This document shows, one piece after another, positions 35,775 through 46,530 of a DNA stretch of 64,000 nt. The notes below the pieces were generated by a model that was given only the letters and a program-made list of their open reading frames with translations, was not told the DNA's origin and did no database searches. Origin of the DNA: Paramecium sonneborni (lineage: Eukaryota > Ciliophora > Oligohymenophorea > Peniculida > Parameciidae); NCBI GenBank assembly GCA_905182985.1, contig CAJJDN010000014.1, positions 248,001 through 312,000 on the forward strand, written 5' to 3'. Position numbers and translations under genes: made by a program. Position 1 is the stretch's first letter; each line of letters opens with the position of its first letter.

Positions 35775-35937
35775 CTTTCATTTAAGTCTAATTCGTTCTT
35801 TTATTCTCTCTCCTTTTCTTCAACCATATAAAATTAAAAATCATTCAAATTCACTTTTTCTGGAACTAATCTAGAATCTTAAACAATAACTACCTGTCAA
35901 AGCTTTTGTTCTTTGAGTTTGAAGAGCGTTTCTACAT
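34612..35937 (-). CDS. CDH1: APC/C activator of the Cdc20/Cdh1 (Fizzy-related) family
   Basis: Seven WD40 repeats with family hallmarks: RKISNTPYKVLDAPYLKDDF, VDWSSKNQIGVGLDNSVYTW, RRVGCLDWNGLCITSGSRD, QEVCGLQWSPNESYLASGGN, IDTGSQVCSVKWS. The N-terminus carries a C-box-like FDRLVPEK after a 23-base intron, a weaker form of the usual DR(F/Y)IPxR. The protein ends LDIR, the Ile-Arg tail by which these activators dock on the anaphase-promoting complex. The substrate-recruiting WD40 propeller selects D-box and KEN-box proteins for ubiquitination in mitosis and G1. The WD40 features fit Cdh1 slightly better than Cdc20. It diverges from a small TIM gene 59 bases away. Confidence 0.9.
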
Positions 35938-35996
35938 AATATATTAACGGATATTTTTTAATTATAATTTAAGACAAATATAATTATATTTATTTT

Positions 35997-36218
35997 ATGG
36001 AAATACTAGAAAAATTTAATGAACAAATGCTTTCTGACCCTAAAATTAAATATGACACCTAATAAATTACAAGATTAAAGTCTCTTTGCAATATCTGCGC
36101 AAATAAATGCTTGAATTTTGAATAATCCAATCTTGTAAAATAGGAAACAAATTGTTACACCAATTGCATCTAAAAGTTTTATAAGGGATTTTTGAAATTA
36201 TAAATATAATATGAATGA
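35997..36218 (+). CDS. Small TIM chaperone (Tim8/9/10/13 family)
   Basis: A complete 73-residue intronless protein. It has the twin CX3C motif, CANKC then CYTNC, with 14 residues between, in a helical background (SLCNICANKCLNFEQSN). Length and motif fit the mitochondrial intermembrane-space small TIMs, which form hexameric chaperones for carrier and beta-barrel precursors after disulfide formation. The subtype is not clear. It is the second member in this window; the first is the partial gene at the left edge. Confidence 0.8.
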
Positions 36219-36831
36219 TCTATCAAAAAATACATAATAAAACCATTAATAAAAACTTTATCACTTTTGTTTAACATAACAAACCTAAAAATGGCTCTCT
36301 TTTTCAATAACATGAAATAAACAATTCATTTTAATTTTCACCATATAAGAAAATGATTGTACCTCTAATACGAAAGTTCTATCAGAAATAATTAATCATT
36401 TCAAAACTAAAAAGCAAATTTACTATTTCCAACTTTATTTCCCTTTCTGATGATAAATAAGAATTTGATTAATTCCTTTGAGTTACTTTAAGTAAACTTA
36501 ATATCAGCTAATAATAAAACTATTTATAGTATTTAATTAATCATTTACATAGGAAGTAAACTCTAAATAATTTAAATATTCAAAGAAAAACCTCCTTATT
36601 AATTAAAAAAATAAAAAATGATTAACGAAAACCGATGATAATCATCAAAATTTTACATCTCTCTTTAATATTTTAAGATTTACATTAAGATTGATTGATT
36701 TATAAATTGTTTGTATTTTAATAACTTGCCTACCAAATACAATTTTTATCTAACATCTACAATTTATAAATGTATCAAAAAGTAAAATATTTATAACATC
36801 AATAAATCTATTTTACATATCATTAAATAAT
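36219..36831. other. Spacer between convergent genes, nothing seen
   Basis: About 610 AT-rich bases between the small TIM stop and the TRAPPC4 stop. Only very short frames (21 codons or so) exist. No RNA gene or repeat seen. Confidence 0.5.
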
Positions 36832-37346
36832 TCAAAAATCTAACAATTCCCTTACATCCCTATCAAATTAGGCTCTTTTCTTTTCTCCTAATGGTTAATC
36901 ATCTGATTGAAATGGGTCTTTTGAAAAATAATCTGTATACAATCTATAAATCTGTCTCATCTTCTATATGTTGTCTTCATGTTTTTTTGGTACTTCTAAA
37001 TTTTTATCTAGTTTTTAAATCATCTTTTACTTGAAATAACCAAAAAGCGTAATCCTGTTAAAGTTACTAAAGTTGACACCATATAATTCTCAGTTATTAA
37101 TAAATCTATCGCATTATCTCTTTCAAAATCCTTATCTTTTTCTTATTCAACCTTCTATATTGCTTCAGGAATTATTGTTTAAGTAAGATGATCAATTGCA
37201 TAAAATATTGAAGAAGCTTATAAAACTTAATTTGTAGTTATCTTGTCTTATTCATCTCGATATTGCTCTTTTAGTTGTGAAAAAAATTATAAACCTCCTG
37301 TCTTATTCACAACTATAAAATAATAATTTTGTCTGTCTTTTTTCAT
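36832..37346 (-). CDS. TRAPPC4: TRAPP complex subunit 4 (sybindin family)
   Basis: 163 residues after one 23-base intron (GTAAAAGATG...ACTAG). The longin-like fold of sybindin-type TRAPP subunits is visible: NYYFIVVNKTGGLQFFSQL, QASSIFYAIDHLTQTIIPEA, LITENYMVSTLVTLTGLRFL, then IYRLYTDYFSKDPFQ. TRAPP complexes tether vesicles and activate Rab1/Ypt1 between the ER and Golgi. TRAPPC4 fits best; TRAPPC1 is the close alternative, but the TGLRF and YTDYF segments favour TRAPPC4. It is shorter than the human protein (219) because the loop after the first strand pair is reduced. Confidence 0.8.
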
Positions 37347-37656
37347 TTAATTATATTTTTAATAAAAAATTATTCTAATCTTTTACATATTTCTCTTTTT
37401 TTAATTAATTTTCCAATAATGTTTAATTAATTCAATTGAACAACTTCCATCAAATTTAATTTATTATAAGAACTATTTAAATATATAAGATATAAAAAGT
37501 ATTTGTAACTCTTATGAAGTTTGTAAGACTATGTATAAATTAATATTAATTGTGATAATTATGTTAATATGGCAATCATAATATTAATTTAATTTACATA
37601 TAAATTAATAAATCAAATGTGTTATGAATATTGAAAGTTCAAATAGTTAATTCTAT
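37347..37656. other. Spacer, nothing seen
   Basis: AT-rich 310 bases between the TRAPPC4 start and the stop of the next minus-strand gene; presumably the TRAPPC4 promoter. Confidence 0.5.
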
Positions 37657-39269
37657 TCAATTTTTTTAAACAACGTGATTATATTAATTAAATTATTTTA
37701 ATAATTGTTTAATCATTTCGTGTAAAGTTTGAGTTGAAATAGATATCTGATTGGTTAATTTCGTTTTAGCGCATTCAGATAATAATTCTATTTCGATAGG
37801 TTAAATTATTTTTTTTTAATATTGATATTCTTCCATTTATTTACAAATTTTTCCTTTTTATTATTGGCTTCTAGATAAAATATCGCTGAAGTTTACAATT
37901 TATACTTCTAAGTTATTAAAAACACCTTAACCATTTTTTTTAGAATTCATTAACTTAAATATTTCTTTATCTAAATTATTACCCATTTTTTTAATATACA
38001 TTTTAGCTGTAATCATTACTCGAAGAATAGGACGAAACATGAAAATAACAATAATCATTGAAATTGTAATTAATGAACAAGATATTATAATTTAAGTAAA
38101 TAAAGCCTATTAATTTACCTATTAAACTAAAAGTTCAAGCTAAAGAAAATTTTATTGTAACAATTATTCAAAACTAGCATTAGTAAACCTAATAATAATG
38201 TAACTTAAGTTTACATCATTAATGTGAAATTGCCTGGAATTTAATTAGCTACTATCTTAATAGGTTTTTTATAGATCGAATTATATCTACATAATATTTG
38301 ATTATCATCTTGTAAGCAATTTGAAATGCTTGGATAATTATTTGCTAAGTTTAAAATTTGAATCCAATCTGTTTGATTAAATCCAGTTTTATTTTCTTCA
38401 TAAATAAAATTTAATTCAGTTACTGAAAGATTTAGATTGACATTTCTGTAAATAATCTAACCTTATTCATTTAACAAATAAGTATTAGCTTAAATTAATT
38501 TCATATCAGGGTCTTCAGCATCTATATCAGTACCTGCTATTGCATCTAAACTTTTTGTGTATTAATTTTCTAAAGAATAAGATATAGTTTATTTATAGAT
38601 GAATTGAGTTCCAGAAAAGTAAAGTTAAGAAAAAAAGTATTTCTAATTTAAATCCTATTAGTATTTATTCAAATGATTTACAAACCAATCTTTAGATTAA
38701 GGAGAAAATGACCAATCATAAATGATTTAAGGAAAAATAAATCCAGCTTAAATATCTCCAGTTGCAATATAAAAGATTCTGTTATTTTATTATGTATCAA
38801 ATAATAGGATATATTCAGATATTAATCGAGAGAATTTAGATAAATTTTGATATTTTTCCATTGATGGTAATTTATTGCCATCTTTACAAAGCTAGCATGC
38901 AAAACAAAGTTCTGGTAACTAAAATAAAAAATTTTTCTCTTCTAAAATTTAACACTTAATAGAATCTTTAAATTATTCTGATATATGAAAATTATCCAGT
39001 TGTTAGTAAAGTGTTCCTAAGCTTGTTAAAAGTTATATTCCTCATAAATAAAATAAACGATTACTTTGATGTTATTTGGATATGAGATACTGGTTTAATT
39101 ATGGAAGAAAAAGCTTAAGTGCCATTCTATCTTAGCGTTACAAAACTATGTAAGATGAATTTTCATATATTCCAATAATCACATTTTTCTAAACAATATA
39201 AAATGAGCCAATCAATAAAAAACTAATTGAAAAAGCAAAAATCTTAACAAAGCAAATCTAATCTCTCAT
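37657..39269 (-). CDS. Membrane receptor-like protein with a Cache-type extracellular domain
   Basis: About 520 residues. A hydrophobic segment at the N-terminus (VKIFAFSISFLLIGSFYIV) is followed by a 330-residue extracellular part with a Cache-like region: IFYIATGDIQAGFIFPQ, WSFSPQSKDWFV and KSLDAIAGTDID. A second membrane segment (ISMIIVIFMFRPILRVMI) leads to a HAMP-like linker (KMYIKKMGNNLDKEIF) and a glutamine-rich cytoplasmic tail of about 130 residues. Cache domains sense small ligands. The cytosolic tail has no recognisable enzyme domain, so the output is unknown. One intron appears to end in GAG near 39050 and others are unresolved around the second membrane segment. Confidence 0.55.
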
Positions 39270-39551
39270 TTTTAAGTTTTGAAACCTTTTTTTAAGAAAT
39301 TGACAAATTGTCATCAATTAATCTAATAAATAATATTTTCTATTTTCAACTTATAGTTGATCAAAAAAGGATAAATATTTCCTATAAAAAAAAATAAATA
39401 GATTTAATACAAATATTCATGTTTTAAATTAATTAAGTTAAGAAAAGAATAGTTAAAGAGTAAAAAATAAAAAAGTAAGCTTGCTTAATTCTTATATTTA
39501 TAAATATAAGAAATATATATGATTTATAATTTATATATTATATAATATTAA

Positions 39552-42258
39552 ATGAGTGATAAATCAAAATCACCTCCAACTAAGAAATTAATCAAAAACA
39601 AAATGAAGAAGTAATTTTCAAATGAGAAATTTTCATCTAAAAACTATCAACCTTCAAGATTTGTTGTAGCAGAGCGATTATAACCTATAACGTAATTGAA
39701 TTAGTTTCATTATTGATATAGATATAAAGCATAAGAAATTCTAAGTGAATTTTAAACAAAAATCGAAGATGCTTTCTCTACTTAACCAAATCAATTGAAG
39801 AGTGTGTAACCTAGTTAATAGAGAGTTCTATAAGTATAAAAAATAGAGAGTTATTAAATAGCCAAAAGAATATAAAAAGAAACCGCTAAGAAGATAAGAG
39901 AACGATATGTAAATGTATAAAGACATCTTTGTATAACCTAAAGCAGATGCATTATAAGAGTTGAAAGAAAAAGAAAAGGATTTTGAAGCACTCTTCCATA
40001 AAGGATAAGCAAAATAATATGACAAAATTTTAAATATTAAAGATGATGAGGATAAACCAGTAAAAAATTTATTAGGTTCATTACTAAATGAATAATTAAT
40101 GAAATCAACAGCTCCAATAGATAATATAGATTTAAAAAAAGAAATTGATAAAGTAGCTTAAATGGATTTACCTGTTCAACCTGAAACTAACTTTTAATTC
40201 TTTGATTAATAGATATCTGTTTAACCACCAGATTTACCTAATGCTAGTATTGCATCTCCATTAACACCTGGAAATGGTTATGCTCCATCAATACCTTATA
40301 CACATAATGTTAAAGAAAATAATAGAACTAGTATTAAAGATTTACTTGTAAGAGCCAAGGCTGGTATGTAAGCAGGTGATATTTAAAAAGAAGCTCATTT
40401 ATCATTTTATTTAGGAATGGTTTATGAGAGTAGTAAAAATCATAATGAAGCAGTGAGATTTTATAAGAAATTTGTTGCTTGTGCTAAGTTAATGGAAGAT
40501 AAAATAGGAATGGCATTAGGTACTAATAGAGTAGGCTTTAATTATTATAATGCAGGTAATTTTACTAAATCAATTGAATTTCATAAACAAAATTTGTAAT
40601 ATTCAGATCAAGAAAATATGTTTACAGGATTCTATNNNNNNNNNNNNNNNNNNNNNNNNNNNNNNNNNNNNNNNNNNNNNNNNNNNNNNNNNNNNNNNNN
40701 NNNNNNNNNNNNNNNNNNNNNNNNNNNNNNNNNNNNNNNNNNNNNNNNNNNNNNNNNNNNNNNNNNNNNNNNNNNNNNNNNNNNNNNNNNNNNNNNNNNN
40801 NNNNNNNNNNNNNNNNNNNNNNNNNNNNNNNNNNNNNNNNNNNNNNNNNNNNNNNNNNNNNNNNNNNNNNNNNNNNNNNNNNNNNNNNNNNNNNNNNNNN
40901 NNNNNNNNNNNNNNNNNNNNNNNNNNNNNNNNNNNNNNNNNNNNNNNNNNNNNNNNNNNNNNNNNNNNNNNNNNNNNNNNNNNNNNNNNNNNNNNNNNNN
41001 NNNNNNNNNNNNNNNNNNNNNNNNNNNNNNNNNNNNNNNNNNNNNNNNNNNNNNNNNNNNNNNNNNNNNNNNNNNNNNNNNNNNNNNNNNNNNNNNNNNN
41101 NNNNNNNNNNNNNNNNNNNNNNNNNNNNNNNNNNNNNNNNNNNNNNNNNNNNNNNNNNNNNNNNNNNAATATTAAAGATGATGAGGATAAACCAGTAAAA
41201 AATTTATTAGGTTCATTACTAAATGAATAATTAATGAAATCAACAGCTCCAATAGATAATATAGATTTAAAAAAAGAAATTGATAAAGTAGCTTAAATGG
41301 ATTTACCTGTTCAACCTGAAACTAACTTTTAATTCTTTGATTAATAGATATCTGTTTAACCACCAGATTTACCTAATGCTAGTATTGCATCTCCATTAAC
41401 ACCTGGAAATGGTTATGCTCCATCAATACCTTATACACATAATGTTAAAGAAAATAATAGAACTAGTATTAAAGATTTACTTGTAAGAGCCAAGGCTGGT
41501 ATGTAAGCAGGTGATATTTAAAAAGAAGCTCATTTATCATTTTATTTAGGAATGGTTTATGAGAGTAGTAAAAATCATAATGAAGCAGTGAGATTTTATA
41601 AGAAATTTGTTGCTTGTGCTAAGTTAATGGAAGATAAAATAGGAATGGCATTAGGTACTAATAGAGTAGGCTTTAATTATTATAATGCAGGTAATTTTAC
41701 TAAATCAATTGAATTTCATAAACAAAATTTGTAATATTCAGATCAAGAAAATATGTTTACAGGATTCTATAATATGGGATTAGCTTATAGAAGATTAAAA
41801 AATTATGAAGAATCTATAGATTATTTTTCAAATGCTTTGGAATGGGCATAAAAAAGAGATGAAGCAGAATCATCATGCATTTCTTATGGTTAATTAGGAA
41901 TAGTATTTTTAGAAGTCAAATAATATGATTAAGCATTTGAAAATTTTCAAGTAAAGTTTTTAAAGATCAATAGAATTGTTATGAGTTAGCTAGAAGATTG
42001 AAAAATCACAAATTACAATTAGATTGCTTATTGAATCTTATTAAAATTTCAGGATATCTTTAAACTTCAACTGAAGTATAAACATAAATTTTGAAAAATG
42101 CAATTTTAGTAATTTTTATTTTTATTTTTTTAAAGTGTGCAAATCATTTAAATGAAAAATCAATAGCCACTTTATGTTTATGTAACTTAGGTGTTCTTGA
42201 ATCAAAACCTCTTTTACCGAATTAATAGTATGACGATTTAGATTATGAATAATTTTGA
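39552..42258 (+). CDS. TPR-repeat protein, interrupted by an assembly gap
   Basis: The N-terminus is basic and disordered (MSDKSKSPPTKKLIKNKMKK). A 28-base intron near 39835 restores the frame before DIFVQPKADALQELKEKEKD. The C-terminal half holds tetratricopeptide repeats such as YLGMVYESSKNHNEAVRFYK, YNAGNFTKSIEFHKQNL and NMGLAYRRLKNYEESIDYF. The end is CANHLNEKSIATLCLCNLGV and DDLDYEQF. Bases 40636-41167 are n, and 40033-40635 are repeated after them, so the gene is actually complete once merged. Near 41955 the frame slips by one base with no intron to explain it. The layout and a final conserved region recall TTC29-type axonemal proteins, but that is a guess. Confidence 0.65.
40033..41770. 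repeat. Exact 603-bp direct duplication flanking a run of n (assembly overlap)
   Basis: Bases 40033-40635 recur at 41168-41770 on the two sides of the unknown stretch. The repeat lies wholly inside the TPR gene. Since the flanks overlap, the 532 n probably stand for no real sequence. Confidence 0.88.
40636..41167. other. Assembly gap of 532 n
   Basis: Unresolved bases inside the TPR gene. The flanking identical 603-bp blocks suggest that the gap size was wrongly estimated and the contigs in fact overlap. Confidence 0.95.
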
Positions 42259-42286
42259 TAAATAACATTATTTTTATTATAATAAA

Positions 42287-43002
42287 ATGAATTCAATTTA
42301 AGAAAAAATATCTGCATTAGAATGGCATTAAAAGTAAAACACCATAAATATACCTAAATCTTTAATCAATCAATTAGTTCTAAATTTCTTTATTGTTGAA
42401 GGATATAGAGATGCTGCAATAGAATTTTCTAAAGAAGCTGGTATCTAATGTAATTCAATTATTATATTTTTTTAATTAGTTTCAACTTAAGAATTAGATT
42501 AAATGATAGAAAGAATAGAAATAAAGAAAAATATTTTAAATGGAGATATTGACTCAGCGTTGGAGAAAGTGGTTCATAAAAATAATAATTTAATTCTTTT
42601 AAAATTGAAAACACAAAAATTAATAGAACTCATTAAATAAAATTAAATTGATCAAGCTATTAAATATGCTTAAAGTGAAATTATATCATTTTTACCAGAT
42701 TAAGTATAAACTATATTCTTAATTAGCCTTAATTAGTTGAGGAAATAGAAAAAGCAATTACTTTAATTGCCTTTTCAGATATAAAAAAGAATCCATTAAA
42801 TCATTTGCTTTAAAATTCATAAAGAATTAAAGTGGCTAGTGAAATTAACTAACATTTATATAAGGATAATTTAGGAAATGATGAAGCTAAGTTAAGAACA
42901 TTAATGAAATTATTATAATGGGCATAAGAATAATTAACGTCTGAAATTTAGTATCCTTTACTTGTAGAAATATCAAAAGGATAATTCTCTAAAGAAGTAT
43001 GA
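42287..43002 (+). CDS. GID8: GID8/TWA1 subunit of the GID/CTLH ubiquitin ligase
   Basis: 220 residues after introns of 30 and 23 bases; the spliced length is a multiple of three. A LisH motif (SLINQLVLNFFIVEGYRDAA) is followed by a CTLH motif (IEIKKNILNGDIDSALEKVV) and a CRA-type helical region (LLKLKTQKLIELIKQNQID, ITLIAFSDIKKNPLNHLL). The order LisH, CTLH, CRA without a SPRY or RING domain identifies GID8/TWA1, a scaffold of the GID/CTLH E3 ligase that in yeast degrades gluconeogenic enzymes. It starts 28 bases after the TPR gene on the same strand. Confidence 0.88.
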
Positions 43003-43045
43003 TTGAATAATGAACATTATTGTTTTTATTTTAATATCTTTATTT

Positions 43046-43339
43046 TCACAATTAAGGAAATCTTAGTTTGAATAAACTCATGGCAACATTAGAAATCTCT
43101 TTTGCTCTATCATTCAACCAATCCATTTGATCTTAAGTTTATGCTACTTCTGCAAACTTTCTAGAAAATCTGATTTTTGTGAATGATTCAATTTCATTAA
43201 ATTTAGCCTACATAACTATTTTAATTACCAAATCCTCATAATAATGATAGATGTCTTAGGCTGTATAATTATTTGGTAGAACATGATCAAATCTCTTTAT
43301 TGGACTCACATACTTTTTTATGATTTCTTCAAACTTCAT
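43046..43339 (-). CDS. Small hypothetical protein
   Basis: A 97-residue intronless frame. The protein is largely helical with a basic N-terminus (MKFEEIIKKYVSPIKRFDHV) and aromatic residues (YHYYEDLVIKIVMQAKF). No membrane segment or metal motif. I do not recognise the family; size and composition would suit a small mitochondrial or ribosome-associated subunit, but nothing proves it. Its composition is protein-like and clearly unlike the neighbouring spacers. Confidence 0.55.
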
Positions 43340-43505
43340 TTTTATTAAAATATAATAATATTGATGAAAGTTATATGAAAATTGAAATAAATTAATATTA
43401 AAATAATATAGAAGATAAAGAGAAGAACAAATCGTTGATTTAATACTTATTTATAGTACATTAGTAATAAATTATTAAATAATAAATATTCATAAATTAA
43501 TTTAT

Positions 43506-43900
43506 ATGCAATAAGAGGTATAGAAAAATGTAGATGTTTATACAGCTTAATAAACTAAGCAACATAAATAATGTTATAGTTTAGAAACAAATACAAGTCT
43601 AAAAATATTGAAAAGTATTTAAAATAGAAGTACTGTTGCAAAAGTTTGTGAAGATAATTTATCAAATTTAAATCAAGTTATAGACAGAAAGTAAGTTAAA
43701 ATTTATGTTAAAGAAAAACAAAATAATTAAGGATATTTAACAAGCTTTTTATAATCTATGTAAATTAGTTAAAATAACTTAGGTTGGGTCGTTTACGTAA
43801 TCCAATTTAATAGGAATAAGAATCTAGTATAAATGATTCAAGTGGAGATTGGCAACCCGATGACGAAGAAGAAGAGGATGATACTTTTTAATAACAGTGA
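43506..43900 (+). CDS. Small hypothetical protein with an acidic tail
   Basis: 123 residues after one 23-base intron (GTAAGTTAAA...TTAAAG) near 43690, which leaves a length divisible by three. The middle is basic (RLGRLRNPIQQEQE) and the end is strongly acidic (SSGDWQPDDEEEEDDTFQQQ). I do not recognise it. Its stop codon is 13 bases from the stop of the convergent phosphatase gene. Confidence 0.55.
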
Positions 43901-43913
43901 AATTTTAATTAAT

Positions 43914-44714
43914 TCAATTCAATACATTTTTAGGATACTTTCTTTTCATTTAGCTAATTGACTTAATAATGTTATCTTTGGATTTAACATATTTTTTTAA
44001 CATTGCCTCATAGATTTTCAATTCTTAATCTTTTAAATCATTATACCATGATTTTATAAGGATTCCATTTTCTAAATTAGTTTCATAAAAATACATGGAT
44101 TTAATTACATTCCTGAAAATGAGTTATCAATAATAAAGGTTTTATCTAAATTTGAATTAACTTTAGTTAAATCTTTATAAAACACTCCATCTTTCTTAGT
44201 ACAGCTCTAATCAATTTATAATAATTTTGGTTACATCTCTATAGAATCTTCTTTTGATGAATCCACATGGATCTAAATAATCAATAACTTTATCTGCATA
44301 TTCTTTTATAGCAGCTGTAAAAACAACTAATTCAAAATATTTTGATAAAGCTTTCAAGAAATCTCTTGCAAAAGGCCTAATTTTTACATAATATTTTTCT
44401 ATATTATTTCCTATTTTAACTAGGATTTCTTCATCAAGAAATGAAGTTCTTTCCATATCAGAGTGTATTAAAGTTTCATCTAAGTCTAAAACAAGAGTAA
44501 ACTCTTTTTAAGTTTCTTTTACTGTTATTTTATCTTTGCATTCATCATCAGAATCCAAACCCTTCACTGAAATAGGAGATCCCATCATTATTAATATTGA
44601 ACCTAGCATCTCCCAACTCCAAGAGATAATCTTCTTACATCTTTCAGTTGCTGAAGTATTTGCTAAAGTATTACCAACCATTTTAGCAATATTTGATTTA
44701 GAAATATATTCCAT
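43914..44714 (-). CDS. CTD-type protein phosphatase (SCP/Dullard, HAD family)
   Basis: The catalytic motif is LVLDLDETLIHS (DxDxT). It is followed by YVKIRPFARDFLKALSKYFE and VVFTAAIKEYADKVIDYLDP, both typical of small CTD phosphatases and Dullard. Next are RRFYRDVTK and the second motif FIIDNSFSG. The C-terminal part (NLENGILIKSWYNDLKDQEL) is in a different frame, shifted by one base near 44115 with no fitting intron. Either one base is wrong here or the gene is damaged. The family dephosphorylates serine residues in RNA polymerase II or lipins. The N-terminus (SNIAKMVGNTLANTSATERC) is unique. Divergent from the sorting nexin 44 bases away. Confidence 0.8.
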
Positions 44715-44758
44715 TATTAAATTGATTAAAACGGGGAAGCCAATATTAATATTTATAA

Positions 44759-46022
44759 ATGCAGGATTATATTATTGAATAAAATAAAATAGATGTCATA
44801 GTACAAGATCCTACTATTAAATAAAATCAAGAGGAATTCATTATCTACAAAATTTAAGGTTAAGATAGAACAGGCAATTTTTAAATTTAACGTCGTTTTA
44901 GTGAATTCTATTAATTAAGATTGTAACTTGTAGAAAAATGGCAATATTGTTATATACCTGCAATACCTGAAAAAGCTATTTAAGTATTTAATTCTATTAT
45001 AAATTAAGGGAAATATGACTTAATAATTTGTATATTAAAGATTGCAAATGTTAAATTATTTTATGAGATAATTATCTCATTTTTAATATTTGTGGTATTC
45101 TCAGGAAGTTTAAAATTTCATAAGATAACCAAATATTTAGGAAAGTAATTCTAATCAATAGCAAAAGAATTATGCTGATTATTTGATTTCAATATTTCCA
45201 CAATTTGCAGAAAATCCCATTAGCTAATAAAATGAAACAATAATAGAATAATTTTTCCTTTTTATTTAAAATGCTACTCCCATACTACAAAATTATAAAT
45301 TAATCATGAAAAACTAAATAAATAAAAGGTAAAAGTTACGAAAATAAGTAGTAAAAATTATTTTTAACAAATTAATATTTTTCAAAATTATTTTATACCT
45401 GAATATGAGACATCATTAAACGAAAATTTTGAAGAATTACAATTTCGATCATCAAGCAAATTGATTTTCGATGTTCAAAAAGATTTTGATTTAAGTGATA
45501 ACGAAAAGTAATTCTATATCATGTATACTTAGATTAAAATTGAATTAAATGAATTTTAAGTAAAAATAAATAATTAAATTTATTAGGTGTTAAATGGAGT
45601 AATTTAAGAGAAAAAGCAATTATATTTAGAGATTTAATCTTTGAAAAAATAACTTAAAAAATAAGTTAATTATGTTTCTGAAATTTAAAATAAGGGTTTA
45701 AATATAATAAAGAAAATATTAATCACTAAAGATGAAGAAATAGAATTATAATTATCTAAATTAAAACAAGTAATTTTTTACAACTAATATAGTTTGAAAA
45801 AGAACTGACAATAAAGATTTCAATCTATAATTTAATCACAAATAAATTAGCAATCGAGATAGAATTTTTAAAAAAGATTTTTTCAGAGAGTTATTATTGT
45901 TTAGTTAGAGAAATGAGTCAATACTTTAAAAAAAATGCCTAAGATGTATTAATTAACATTATTATTAGAATATTTCTTTTTATTAAAATCTTTTATAATA
46001 AATAGAAAATTAAGGCCTTTGA
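44759..46022 (+). CDS. PX-domain sorting nexin
   Basis: The PX domain begins close to the start: EEFIIYKIQGQDRTGNFQIQ, RRFSEFYQLRLQLVEKW (the RRF motif contacts phosphoinositide) and YIPAIPEKAI (the proline loop). Then QRLQMLNYFMRQLSHFQYLW and a long helical region that should form a BAR-like coiled coil. Introns of about 20-25 bases occur after the PX domain, near 45330, near 45775 and near 45945. The last one gives the end NISFYQNLLQQIENQGL before TGA; without it a long untranslated-looking tail would be read. Sorting nexins bind PI3P on endosomes and help sort cargo. About 380 residues. Confidence 0.8.
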
Positions 46023-46530
46023 AATTAACTTAAAATTATATTTTCATAGTTATATTTATTTATATTCTACATCTAAACAATTAATGTACAACAATTTCTT
46101 CTAACTATTTTTTGAAATAAACTCTCCTATTATTATGGTTATCACCTTCAAATGATGATGAACCAGTATAATTATATTTATAAAGATATAGCTTAAATTA
46201 TAAAAATAAGAATTTTAAATATTATATAAAGGTATAAAATTAGATTAGCAAATAAATTTTGATAAACCAGAACTATAAATTGATTATGATCTAACACAAA
46301 TATTTTATTCTCCTTGATCAAATAAAAATTTTTAAATAAAAAATGATGAATTATTATCTTAAATGATCAAATAATTTTTTAATATTTAACTAAAAAATAA
46401 TTGTTTTAGCATTCTTAATAATTAATCATTATATATAGTTATATAGAGATTATTTAAAAATTGAGTTGAAAGTAAAATTATAAATATTATATTAAATCAC
46501 ATTTAACATAATAATATTGTTATTTAAAAT
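46023..46530. other. Spacer between same-strand genes, nothing seen
   Basis: AT-rich 508 bases after the sorting nexin stop. No domain-like frame on either strand. Confidence 0.45.
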
